Part shown: piece after piece, positions 7,311 through 14,950 of the stretch
How positions within the stretch are numbered: position 1 is the first letter of the stretch
Layout of the letters: the number at the start of each line of letters is the position of its first letter
Position numbers and translations under genes: made by a program
Notes under the pieces: generated by a model
Database searches by the model: none
The model's input: only the letters and a program-made list of their open reading frames with translations
Told to the model about the DNA's origin: nothing
Source of the DNA: Massiliimalia sp964370215
Lineage (GTDB): Bacteria; Bacillota; Clostridia; Oscillospirales; Ruminococcaceae
DNA length: 64,000 nt
Reading direction: 5' to 3'
NCBI GenBank assembly: GCA_964370215.1
Contig: CAYJIM010000005.1
Location: 14,798-78,797 of the forward strand

Positions 7311-9545
7311 TTATAATTTCATGATACTTTTTTCGCTATCGCAAAATGCTCTAAAATCATCTTCTGACATTGGTTTTGCATAATAATACCCCTGCACTAT
7401 GTCACAACCCATTTCTTTTAATATGATTAAGTCCTCTAACTCTTCTATTCCTTCTGCAACAGTTTTTATATTTAAGTCCTTAGATAATCTTATTACGCTA
7501 GCTACAACAGCGATACTGCGTTCTCGAGTTTGTGATGCAACAAAAAAGCTTCTATCTAATTTTAAAACATCAACCGGTGTATTTTTCAACAATCCTAAAG
7601 AACTATACCCTATACCAAAATCATCCATAAAGACTTTAAACCCTTCTTCATGCAAATCATTTATAAAAGAATTTAAATCACAATCGGCACTGAGCATACT
7701 TGTTTCAGTAATTTCTATCCCCAAATATTTTGGCTTAACATCATATTTTTTACATATCGCTGTTAAGTTTGAAACAAAATCTGCAGAATACAAATTTTTT
7801 CTTGAAAAGTTCACCGAGATAACAAAAGGCTTTCTCCCTTCCTTTTCCCATAAACTCAAAAAACTACAAGCTTTTTCAAACATGTACATATCAAGTTTTA
7901 ATATAAACCCATTTTTTTCAAACAGTGGAATAAACTCACCTGGTGGTCTAAATCCCGCAGATGGGCTGATCCATCTTACAAGCGCCTCAGCAGCAATCAT
8001 CTCCCCAGATTTCAAACCTAATTCAGGTTGTAACACCATCTTAAACTCACCATCTAAAAGCGCTTTTTCCATCGTATTTTCCATTTCTTTGGCTTTTATC
8101 GCATCGGTTAAATATTCGTCAGTAAAAATACTATTTTGTAATTTTTCTTCCTTTGCGTTGTGATGAGCAATATTGACTTTCTCAATACAAGCCTGAATAT
8201 CCAACAGATCACTTTGATTTACATAGTAATACCCTGAAACTATTCGCAAGTTATATTTAAAATTTTCACCTAAATTTTTATATAATCGACATTTATAATC
8301 TTCATACCAGTTTTCTGTTTCGTCTTTTGAATACGCTATCAAGGTCAAAAATTCATCATTGTATATGTGTGAAGATAATGAATCATATCTTTCTGTTTCA
8401 ATAGCGGCAGCCATGCTTTTAAGTATTTTATCCCCTTCTAAAACGCTGAGGGTTTCATTGACCAGCCTAAAATTTTCTACATCAAATTTTATAAGCAAAA
8501 ACTTTTTCGCATGATGCTCATTTATAAACTTAGGCGCATCTAATTTAAATTTCACCACAGTATTTAATTTTGTAAGCGGTGTGACATAGGCAATTTCTTC
8601 AATATTTTTAAGGTGTTTACGCTTGGTCCTTCCGATTAAATACGCACACAAGCAAATAATGAACACCGAAGAGGACGAAACTATTGCGCTTACAATGATT
8701 ACATGGTTGGTAGTGGATTGAATGATTGTTTCCGGGATAATTGACATAATAGACCAATCTTGTACACCAACAGGTGTATAAATCAATCGATACAATTGTC
8801 CATTAAATTCAATTTTTCGCTCTCCACCACTTACATTTAGTATCTCTGTTTTCAGCAAGTCCAATTGATCATAATCTGTCAAATCAAATTCAGATATCAC
8901 ATCAAACGCATTTTCAGGCGGAGTAAAATAGGTATTATCGACACCATTTGAGATGATATTTCCTTTACTATCAATCAAAAGATTTGCAAAGATTCCATCA
9001 ATGGGGTTTCCAAAAATATCATTAAGTGTTTCAACATAATTAAGACCTGCTAAAACTCCCCGAATTTCACCATTTGCAATCATCGGTGTAGAGATAACTA
9101 TAGTACAAATCCCGTTTTGGTCAGTTGCTATCAAGTCACTTATTGTAGTTTCACCACGCATAGCATTTTGAAAATATTCTTCTTCAAAAGCGTCACCAAC
9201 ATTTCCGTCACTTCCAACTGCATAACCATATGGGTTTATTACCATTACATAATCAAAGCTCTCCGAAATATAGTCATACTCTCCTGATTCATAATCAACA
9301 TACCTTAAATAATCCCAAACAGGCAACAAGGACGCTGTTGACTCAAGCAAATTAATATTTGATTCAAATTCTAGTCTAAATGTGTCTACATTGTTATCCA
9401 TTAATTGTTGAATGCTCTGATCGGATAACGCATTGATCTCAGTTCTTATAAAAGTATTATACAGTAATGTGGAAAAAACTAAAATTATGACAACCACAAG
9501 AGCTGAGATTAGCTGCAACAATCGATTTTTCAATAAATTTTTCAT
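7311..9545 (-). CDS. Membrane c-di-GMP phosphodiesterase: Cache, degenerate GGDEF, EAL
   Basis: 744 residues. One membrane segment at about 12-33, an extracellular Cache-type sensor to about residue 270, a second membrane segment (VIIVSAIVSSSSVFIICLCA, about 280-305), a GGDEF-like domain in which the active motif reads YNDEF (so cyclase activity is probably lost), and an EAL domain with EALVRW, the NFSRKN Asn, EITET, the DDFGIGYSSL loop, KLDRSF and EGIE. The EAL metal and catalytic residues look intact, so it should hydrolyse c-di-GMP in response to an external signal. It starts 34 bases after the solute-binding lipoprotein, in one operon. AT-rich with AAA/AAT/TTA codons, unlike its neighbours. 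Confidence 0.88.
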   Translation of the reverse strand: MKNLLKNRLLQLISALVVVIILVFSTLLYNTFIRTEINALSDQSIQQLMDNNVDTFRLEFESNINLLESTASLLPVWDYLRYVDYESGEYDYISESFDYVMVINPYGYAVGSDGNVGDAFEEEYFQNAMRGETTISDLIATDQNGICTIVISTPMIANGEIRGVLAGLNYVETLNDIFGNPIDGIFANLLIDSKGNIISNGVDNTYFTPPENAFDVISEFDLTDYDQLDLLKTEILNVSGGERKIEFNGQLYRLIYTPVGVQDWSIMSIIPETIIQSTTNHVIIVSAIVSSSSVFIICLCAYLIGRTKRKHLKNIEEIAYVTPLTKLNTVVKFKLDAPKFINEHHAKKFLLIKFDVENFRLVNETLSVLEGDKILKSMAAAIETERYDSLSSHIYNDEFLTLIAYSKDETENWYEDYKCRLYKNLGENFKYNLRIVSGYYYVNQSDLLDIQACIEKVNIAHHNAKEEKLQNSIFTDEYLTDAIKAKEMENTMEKALLDGEFKMVLQPELGLKSGEMIAAEALVRWISPSAGFRPPGEFIPLFEKNGFILKLDMYMFEKACSFLSLWEKEGRKPFVISVNFSRKNLYSADFVSNLTAICKKYDVKPKYLGIEITETSMLSADCDLNSFINDLHEEGFKVFMDDFGIGYSSLGLLKNTPVDVLKLDRSFFVASQTRERSIAVVASVIRLSKDLNIKTVAEGIEELEDLIILKEMGCDIVQGYYYAKPMSEDDFRAFCDSEKSIMKL

Positions 9546-9579
9546 TCTCTACCTCTCCACAAAATGTGCTCGCCAAAGT

Positions 9580-10932
9580 TTAAGCTTTGATCTTTTCATC
9601 AAGATCACTGACATATTCATTTGCACACGCTACAACGTCCTGGCCATTCAAGATTTTTTGAAGCATTTGATACCATGCGGCTCGCTGCTCAGTCCATCCA
9701 ATCGTTACTTGATAATAATCTCCAAGATTTGTCATAAATGGATAGTACCCGGCGATTCTTTCTTCAAATTCAGTTCCTGCATAAACACCTCTATAAAGAC
9801 TATTTACAGGAAAAAATTGAGTCGCCAGAATACTTTCTTGTCTTTGTACAGGATCGTTGGCTAAAAACTCAATAAACAGCTTCGATGCATTCACTTTATC
9901 CATATCTCCATTATTGAATACACCAAATCCCCATATACCTCCTTGTAGCTCTGCAATTCCATCATCAGAAGGAAAATTCATTGCAAAAGGAGTAAAATCC
10001 ACTTGCTGCGCATATAAAGATTCATTTGTTGCATTCCAAGCAAGCGTAATTGCGGTTTCTTGCGCGGCAAACAGTTGCAGTTCTTCAGCCGCTACTATAT
10101 TAGGTTGATGGCTCAATGCGCCATTTTCAACCATGTCTTGTAGCAAAGATAATCCTTTGATGCCCAACTCTTCATTGATTGTATAGGCATTATGATCTTC
10201 ATTTGTGAAAGAAGCACCATAAAAATTAGTTACCAAAGCTCTTGTACCTTGATCCCCACCCTGCCCACCGGTATACACTATACCGGGAAAATCAACAAGA
10301 TTACTATCTCGAATAGTTTCCATCGCCGCAACAAAGCCATCCGTTGTCCAAGTGCGGTTTTCCTCATCAATATACTTTAATGCACCTGCTTTTTCAAAAA
10401 CTTCATAATTAATTGCCATCACATGGGCTGTCATTACCAATGGATATTGATAGAATGCACCATCAGGCGCTTGACAAGCATCTACAACTTCCTTTGATAT
10501 TTCTGCGATATTGTCAGTCGTTTCTTCGTCCCACATGTCGCTTAAGTCAATCATAAGTCCTCTTGCGCCCCAATTTGCTACTAAACGTTCAGGCCCCTCT
10601 AGCACAATGTCTGGAGCATCTCTTTGTTCAATAGCCGCTTCAATTTCGTCATCGCCTGTTGCAAAATCAAGCACCTTTACATGAATGGTGATATCGGCAT
10701 GAATTTTATTAAACTCTTCAACAAAATCTTCAACTACATCTTCATTTCCAAAATCACCTACAGGAAAAGTCCAAAAATCAATTTCCACAGCACTCGTTTG
10801 TGAGATATCAGCTTCTGTGATTGGTTTTTCAGGGTTTTGATCAGAAATATCCACATGATCATCAACTGTACAAGCTGTAATTAGTAGCAACGACGACACA
10901 CAAAAAGAACATGCAAAAAATCTTTTTAACAT
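9580..10932 (-). CDS. Extracellular solute-binding lipoprotein (ABC sugar-type), orphan
   Basis: 450 residues. The N-terminus is a lipoprotein signal, MLKRFFACSF followed by a hydrophobic run and lipobox ITAC with Cys at 21. The body has features of family 1 (sugar-type) binding proteins: EIDFWTFP near the start, VVEDFVEEFNKIHADI, APDIVLEGPE, NFPSDDGIAELQGGIWGFGVF and the C-terminal NGQDVVACANEY. No ABC permease or ATPase gene adjoins it; the next gene in the operon is the Cache/EAL phosphodiesterase. This suggests a ligand-sensing role, although it could also serve a remote permease. ATG at 10932 is preferred (AAAGGG about 10 bases upstream); an in-frame ATG at 10941 is too close to that site. 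Confidence 0.87.
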   Translation of the reverse strand: MLKRFFACSFCVSSLLLITACTVDDHVDISDQNPEKPITEADISQTSAVEIDFWTFPVGDFGNEDVVEDFVEEFNKIHADITIHVKVLDFATGDDEIEAAIEQRDAPDIVLEGPERLVANWGARGLMIDLSDMWDEETTDNIAEISKEVVDACQAPDGAFYQYPLVMTAHVMAINYEVFEKAGALKYIDEENRTWTTDGFVAAMETIRDSNLVDFPGIVYTGGQGGDQGTRALVTNFYGASFTNEDHNAYTINEELGIKGLSLLQDMVENGALSHQPNIVAAEELQLFAAQETAITLAWNATNESLYAQQVDFTPFAMNFPSDDGIAELQGGIWGFGVFNNGDMDKVNASKLFIEFLANDPVQRQESILATQFFPVNSLYRGVYAGTEFEERIAGYYPFMTNLGDYYQVTIGWTEQRAAWYQMLQKILNGQDVVACANEYVSDLDEKIKA

Positions 10933-11088
10933 AAGGAACATTCCCTTTCAAAAAATCCTTCAAAATGCCGAATCCAATATCAAAGATTAACTTTTCCTTT
11001 AGATAAACTTTCTTTATATTTTCATCAATCACAATCATGCCATTTCTCAATTTCACGCAAAGATAAATTTATCACTCTCTTTATAATT
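10933..11088 (-). other. Long untranslated leader of the solute-binding-protein operon
   Basis: About 150 bases lie between the predicted promoter and the start codon. The stretch is AT-rich. I looked for the conserved GEMM c-di-GMP riboswitch core and did not find it, nor any T-box motif. Confidence 0.4.
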
Positions 11089-11117
11089 ATTATACTCTCA
11101 CTTTTTTACAAAGTCAA
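11089..11117 (-). promoter_or_regulatory. Promoter of the solute-binding protein/EAL operon
   Basis: Minus strand TTGACT (11112-11117), 17-base spacer, TATAAT (11089-11094), a near-consensus promoter. Confidence 0.7.
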
Positions 11118-11268
11118 TCATGTTCTAAATTCATTGCTATTATAACCGATAAACTATTCATTCAGCTTATTTATGCCTATATTTGGTGTGATTTTTTTGA
11201 CTTTCCTATACCATTAAGAGCTCTAAAACAAGTTGCCACAGAATTTTTCACATTTTCCCATGACATAA

Positions 11269-11307
11269 AAACAAATGGCGTAAACATTAAGTTTACGCCA
11301 TTTGTTT
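11269..11307. terminator. Hairpin beside the decayed tRNA fragment
   Basis: A perfect 17-bp stem: AAACAAATGGCGTAAAC and GTTTACGCCATTTGTTT with loop ATTAA. On the minus strand it directly follows the tRNA-like fragment, as the tRNA-fMet terminator follows the intact tRNA. Confidence 0.7.
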
Positions 11308-11342
11308 GGTTGCGGGTCCGGATTTGAATTGATGATCTTCGG
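11307..11342 (-). pseudogene. Decayed 3' fragment of a tRNA-fMet gene
   Basis: These 36 bases match the T arm, acceptor 3' strand and CCA end of the intact tRNA-fMet gene at 11521-11597 with about five differences (two C-to-T pairs in the T loop region and a one-base loss in the acceptor stem). The 5' half of the tRNA is absent. Possible origins are a decayed tandem copy or an attachment-site remnant of an integrated element. Confidence 0.6.
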
Positions 11343-11484
11343 ATATCGCTCCGTGTCTGTTGCGGTGCCCAAAATTCCTTGTCACTTCTCTTCAAAATTT
11401 TGACCGCCGCCACGCCTGACTGCACCCTTTCCCCGACACTGTCGTCAATCTCATTCCCTTCATCAAAACATTGTAGCTTGCACA
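11343..11484. other. Spacer between tRNA fragment and tRNA-fMet terminator, no gene recognised
   Basis: A frame on the minus strand stays open across this spacer and the tRNA fragment but has no ribosome site. I do not call it a gene. Confidence 0.5.
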
Positions 11485-11515
11485 AAAAAAGCAACCGTTT
11501 TCACAGTTGCTTTTT
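11485..11515 (-). terminator. Terminator of tRNA-fMet
   Basis: On the minus strand GAAAAAGCAACTG and a partner ending GGTTGC are followed by TTTTTTT, directly after the CCA end of the tRNA. Confidence 0.75.
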
Positions 11516-11520
11516 CTAAT

Positions 11521-11597
<77 letters not shown>

Positions 11598-11642
11598 ATA
11601 TTTAATTTTCTCTCAAGACGTTGTCTTTTTGAGTGCTTAACT

Positions 11643-11671
11643 ATAATACCATACAAAACAAAAGATGTCAA
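11643..11671 (-). promoter_or_regulatory. Promoter of tRNA-fMet
   Basis: Minus strand TTGACA (11666-11671), 17-base spacer, TATTAT (11643-11648), 45 bases before the mature tRNA 5' end. Confidence 0.7.
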
Positions 11672-11802
11672 CCCCTTTTCGCTTTTTTCTTTAAAAAAAG
11701 TGTTTTTTGAGAATTGCCACTGTTTTGCCTATTGTTCTCCGATGATTTTCCACCATGTATTGTGTTACACTGATTGTATTGTGACACAAGGTAGTACTTC
11801 CC

Positions 11803-11843
11803 AAAAATCAAACCTGTCACCATGTGGCAACAGGTTGATTTTT
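11803..11843 (-). terminator. Terminator of the 129-residue gene
   Basis: Minus strand AAATCAACCTGTTGCC with a partner ACAGGTTTGATTTTT: a stem with one bulge and a T-run, 18 bases after the stop codon. Confidence 0.7.
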
Positions 11844-11860
11844 CCTTACAGTAACGGCTG

Positions 11861-12250
11861 TTAAAAACTGTCATCAATTCTTGAAATGTATTGACAACAT
11901 ACATAGACATTCTGAATCTTTTTGGCTTCAGTACCAATTGGGGTATCGATGATCGGTTGGGTTTCGGATGGGGTGATGTACAATTTGAATGCGATTGCAT
12001 CCTGCCCTTTGCGCATGTTGGAGACTTTCTTGTAGGAGAATTGTTTGCCTTGAATGTCCAGATAATCAAACACGATTTTTTCCAATGGGTCACCGGAAAA
12101 AGTACGCACGACCATATCCGCTTCGTACATTTCGATGATTGCTTTTGCTTCCTCAAAGCTCAACATGCTGAATTTGTACTGCCCTTCATTGATGATGGTG
12201 CCAATAGTTTCGTTATCCAATAATAACAACGGTAAGTTTTTGCCAGACAT
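11861..12250 (-). CDS. Hypothetical protein, 129 residues
   Basis: A cytosolic-looking alpha/beta protein without signal peptide or membrane segment. Visible: LPLLLLDNETIGTIINEG, a charged helix FEEAKAIIEMYEAD, and a C-terminal NVYVCCQYISRIDDSF. No family recognised. The ATG at 12250 lies about 8 bases after AGGAG; an upstream GTG in frame overlaps the ribosome site. A consensus promoter and a terminator bracket it, so it is a real single-gene unit. Confidence 0.75.
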   Translation of the reverse strand: MSGKNLPLLLLDNETIGTIINEGQYKFSMLSFEEAKAIIEMYEADMVVRTFSGDPLEKIVFDYLDIQGKQFSYKKVSNMRKGQDAIAFKLYITPSETQPIIDTPIGTEAKKIQNVYVCCQYISRIDDSF

Positions 12251-12301
12251 AAACGTCACTCCTCTCGTGTGTTTCTAAGACTTTTGCCTTAGCTTACTTT
12301 T

Positions 12302-12331
12302 ATTATAACGGTCTTTACAGCGGTTTGTCAA
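12302..12331 (-). promoter_or_regulatory. Promoter of the 129-residue gene
   Basis: Minus strand TTGACA (12326-12331), 18-base spacer, TATAAT (12302-12307). Confidence 0.7.
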
Positions 12332-12508
12332 TTGTTTTTTATCATTTCTAACAGAAAATAAATTTTTAACAAACTTTTTTAGAGCTTTTCGCACAATTCC
12401 GACCAATTGTCCCTCTAGCACTGTCATTCTTGTCAATTGCAGTACATACTGCCCTACTGATTGACATAGTATAACAACAGACCTTTTACTTGAAAGGAGC
12501 GACTTTTC

Positions 12509-13270
12509 TTGAACCTCTCTCTCTCAAAACAGATCACACGCTCACTTGCCGCCCCCTTATCGCTGGATGGCAACACGTTGAAAAGCCTGGCGTTGCTTGC
12601 CATGCTGTTTGACCACATTGTTTATACCCTCGCCTTTGGGCTTGCCATCATCGAACCATTTGGTGAACTGTACATGCTGCTGCGTATTCCCGGTAGAATC
12701 ACGGCACCCATTATGTGCTTTTTTATTGCTGAGGGGTTTCATTACACCAAAGATCTTGCCGCTTACTTCAAGCGATTGCTCCTTCTCGCAGTTCTTTCTC
12801 ATATCCCTTATGTATTGTTCTTCGATGTGGTATGGTGGAAAACTACCAGCATCATCTTTGGCTTTGTGTTGGGCCTTATTGCACTCATCATCGCCACCCA
12901 CCAGAAGATCCCCTTGGTGCTTAAAGTGCTCACCATTCTTGTTTGCTGCGCATTTTCACTGGTCTCTACCTTTGATACACTGGTGGTACTATGGATTCTT
13001 TTCTTCGGCCTGTTTCATCATCGTCCAAAGGCGCAACTCCTCTCTTTTACACTCATTGCCTTGTTTGGGGGGCTTTCCTCTATCGGGTATCAACTCCTTA
13101 CCGACTTTGCCCAGTCGTGGTATATGGTAGGAATGTTGCTCGCTATTCCACTACTTTGGTGTTACAACAATGAACGCGGGCAACGCACGGCCTTCTCGCA
13201 GTACGGATTTTATGTGTTCTATCCCTTGCACCATCTGTTGCTATATATTGTCATACTCCTTGGCCGGTAG
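12509..13270 (+). CDS. TraX family membrane protein
   Basis: 253 residues with about seven hydrophobic segments. Family signatures: GNTLKSLALLAMLFDHIVY near the N-terminus, RIPGRITAPIMCFFIAEGFH, and YGFYVFYPLHHLLLYIVI at the end. TraX was named for F-pilin acetylation, but chromosomal members in Clostridia are more likely acyltransferase-like envelope proteins of unknown substrate; no conjugation genes are near. The start is TTG at 12509 with AAAGGAG about 11 bases upstream. Confidence 0.85.
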   Translation: MNLSLSKQITRSLAAPLSLDGNTLKSLALLAMLFDHIVYTLAFGLAIIEPFGELYMLLRIPGRITAPIMCFFIAEGFHYTKDLAAYFKRLLLLAVLSHIPYVLFFDVVWWKTTSIIFGFVLGLIALIIATHQKIPLVLKVLTILVCCAFSLVSTFDTLVVLWILFFGLFHHRPKAQLLSFTLIALFGGLSSIGYQLLTDFAQSWYMVGMLLAIPLLWCYNNERGQRTAFSQYGFYVFYPLHHLLLYIVILLGR

Positions 13271-13273
13271 CAC

Positions 13274-13312
13274 CGGCAGGCATTGCGGACGACCAAAGGT
13301 CGCCCCTACCAC
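13274..13312. repeat. Dispersed palindrome, family 3 (GCGACC type)
   Basis: GGACGACC/GGTCGCCC palindrome flanked by the CCTACC tail (reverse of GGTAGG) and a CCGGTAGCACCGG hairpin. Similar units occur at 13640-13690, 21295-21330, 21540-21595, 37455-37600, 40128-40160, 47660-47695 and 63364-63410. Confidence 0.65.
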
Positions 13313-13336
13313 ACAATGAAAATCGGGTAGTTCATA

Positions 13337-13503
13337 AAAGTTTTGTCCACTTTTTCAAAAGTGGTGGAGTTTGAGGCGAAGTCTCAATGTCTTTGATGCC
13401 GCAAGGGAGTATTAAGAGGGTGAATTTCCAAACAATCCGGTGAATTGTTTGGAAAGAGGGAGATTTTACGATAAAAAATCTCCCTGCGGGTGAACCCCGC
13501 TGT
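13337..13503 (+). repeat. Dispersed intergenic repeat, family 1 (four-stem variant)
   Basis: Successive stems: CCACTTTTTCAAAAGTGG, TTGAGGCGAAGTCTCAA, TTCCAAACAAT/ATTGTTTGGAA and GGGAGATTTT/AAAATCTCCC, then CGGGTGAACCCCG. Compared with the copy at 1999-2131, several stems differ on both arms so that pairing is kept. Part of the 472-base gap between TraX and the glycosyltransferase gene. Confidence 0.75.
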
Positions 13504-13544
13504 TGTTGCCGACCGAACACCCATCACACGTAAACCTCGTCCAC

Positions 13545-13690
13545 GAGCCGGTAGCACCGGCAGGCATTTGCGGACAGCGTCCGCAGGCATTTCCGACCAA
13601 GCACCCATATCACAAAAAGCCCGTCCACGACGTGGCATGGTGTGATGCAAATTGCGGGCGATCACACAGGGTCGCCCGCACCGCACAAAG
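13545..13690. repeat. Family 3 palindromes in tandem
   Basis: A CCGGTAGCACCGG hairpin, a GCGGACAGCGTCCGC palindrome and a GGGCGATCACACAGGGTCGCCC palindrome follow one another with no open frame that has a ribosome site. Confidence 0.55.
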
Positions 13691-13692
13691 AA

Positions 13693-13729
13693 AGAGGCAG
13701 TGACGAAGATATTGTTCGTCACTGCCTCT
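13693..13729. terminator. Convergent terminator between TraX and glycosyltransferase genes
   Basis: A perfect 15-bp stem, AGAGGCAGTGACGAA and TTCGTCACTGCCTCT, with a 7-base loop, 14 bases from the glycosyltransferase stop codon. Confidence 0.7.
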
Positions 13730-13742
13730 GTTTATATTCACA

Positions 13743-14909
13743 TTACTCGGTCATCGCTCTCGGTGGTTGCAGGACTTCTATGAAGTACTGCTCCATCAAA
13801 CGATTGACCTGTTTTTTATCATAGCCCAACACAACATTGTAATTGTAGTTGCCCATCGCCTGCCACCGCTCTGGATGGGTCGTCAAGCGATGTAGTGCAA
13901 TGGCAAAGCTCTCCGATTGTTTGGGGTCACATAGATACCCGCCAAGATCCGCTTGAATCAGCTCGGCATTGCCACGAATATCTGAACAGATCACAGGTTT
14001 TTTTGCCGCCATCGCTTCCATCAGTGATACAGGCAAGCCTTCGCGCAACGAGGGAAAGCAAAAAATGTCCGCCGCATGGAGCAGTTTTGGTACATCATCT
14101 CGAAATCCCAATAGGTGAAATCGATCCGACAAGCCTAATTCTTCTGCCAATACCAACAGCAATTCTCGCTGATACCCTTGTCCTGCCACCACATAATGCA
14201 AGTGCTCATGCTCTAGTTTTGCCATGGCACGCAACACCACTTCATGGTTTTTATTTTGATTGAGCTCGCCAATAGAAAACAGCATCACATCACTTGCCCG
14301 CATACCAAGCGCTTGTCTCGTGGAGTGTCTGCAATCGACAAAGGCAGTAATGGCGTCGGCATCAATACCGACCCCCGGCAGGTGCCCTACCTGCTTTGCC
14401 GGCATTTTTTGCTTCGCAAAGTTGTAGTCCTCTTTGTTGATGGTCAACAGCAAATCGGTTTTCTTTGCACAAAACCATTCAACTGGATAATAACACAGCC
14501 AGTTGATGACCGGGGCTCCTTTAAAAAAGTGAAACCCGTGTGCCGTGTAGATGACCTTCAGTGGATGATCTGGTTTGATCAACCTTGACACTACACTCGC
14601 AATGGGGGTGTGGCAGTGAATGGCTTCATAGCCATAGTCGTTGACCACTGCTTGCAATTGCTTTTTGGCTTTACACATACTAGGCAGATTGTAGACACTG
14701 CGAATAAAATCAACCTGATGCACTGCAATGCCTTGCGTGACAAGGCGCTCTTGAAAAGCTTTTGCCTTTTCGGGTGAATAGGTGCTACCCTGTTTATAAT
14801 TACAAGCCACACCAACTTCACAGCCAAGTGCACGAAGGATGCGGATATTTTCCATATTAAATTGATCAATGGTAGATGCAACTGCCGATACGACTAAAAT
14901 GCGTTTCAT
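13743..14909 (-). CDS. Glycosyltransferase, GT4 family (EpsD/CapM-like)
   Basis: 388 residues, a two-lobed GT-B enzyme that probably adds a sugar to a lipid-linked glycan at the inner membrane face. N-terminal lobe: ILVVSAVASTIDQFNMENI and HCHTPIASVVSRL, then YTAHGFHFFKG. C-terminal donor-binding lobe: SIGELNQNKNHEVVLRAM, LLGFRDDVPKLLHAADIFCF and the EX7E motif in REGLPVSLMEAMAAKKPVI. It lies 41 bases after the CapD-like dehydratase and is probably cotranscribed with it, for synthesis of a surface polysaccharide. Confidence 0.88.
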   Translation of the reverse strand: MKRILVVSAVASTIDQFNMENIRILRALGCEVGVACNYKQGSTYSPEKAKAFQERLVTQGIAVHQVDFIRSVYNLPSMCKAKKQLQAVVNDYGYEAIHCHTPIASVVSRLIKPDHPLKVIYTAHGFHFFKGAPVINWLCYYPVEWFCAKKTDLLLTINKEDYNFAKQKMPAKQVGHLPGVGIDADAITAFVDCRHSTRQALGMRASDVMLFSIGELNQNKNHEVVLRAMAKLEHEHLHYVVAGQGYQRELLLVLAEELGLSDRFHLLGFRDDVPKLLHAADIFCFPSLREGLPVSLMEAMAAKKPVICSDIRGNAELIQADLGGYLCDPKQSESFAIALHRLTTHPERWQAMGNYNYNVVLGYDKKQVNRLMEQYFIEVLQPPRAMTE

Positions 14910-14950
14910 CCGTCACCTCCTATGCGTTTTCAAACAAGGGCTCAGCCCTT

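Noticed and set aside
10933..11088. c-di-GMP riboswitch in the leader of the binding-protein/EAL operon
   Set aside because: The conserved GEMM core was not found in the leader on inspection.
11177..11494. 105-codon minus-strand frame across the tRNA fragment
   Set aside because: No ribosome site, overlaps a hairpin terminator and a tRNA remnant.
12509..13270. Evidence of a conjugative element because of TraX
   Set aside because: No relaxase, coupling protein, pilus or mating-pair genes nearby; chromosomal TraX-like proteins are common in Clostridia.
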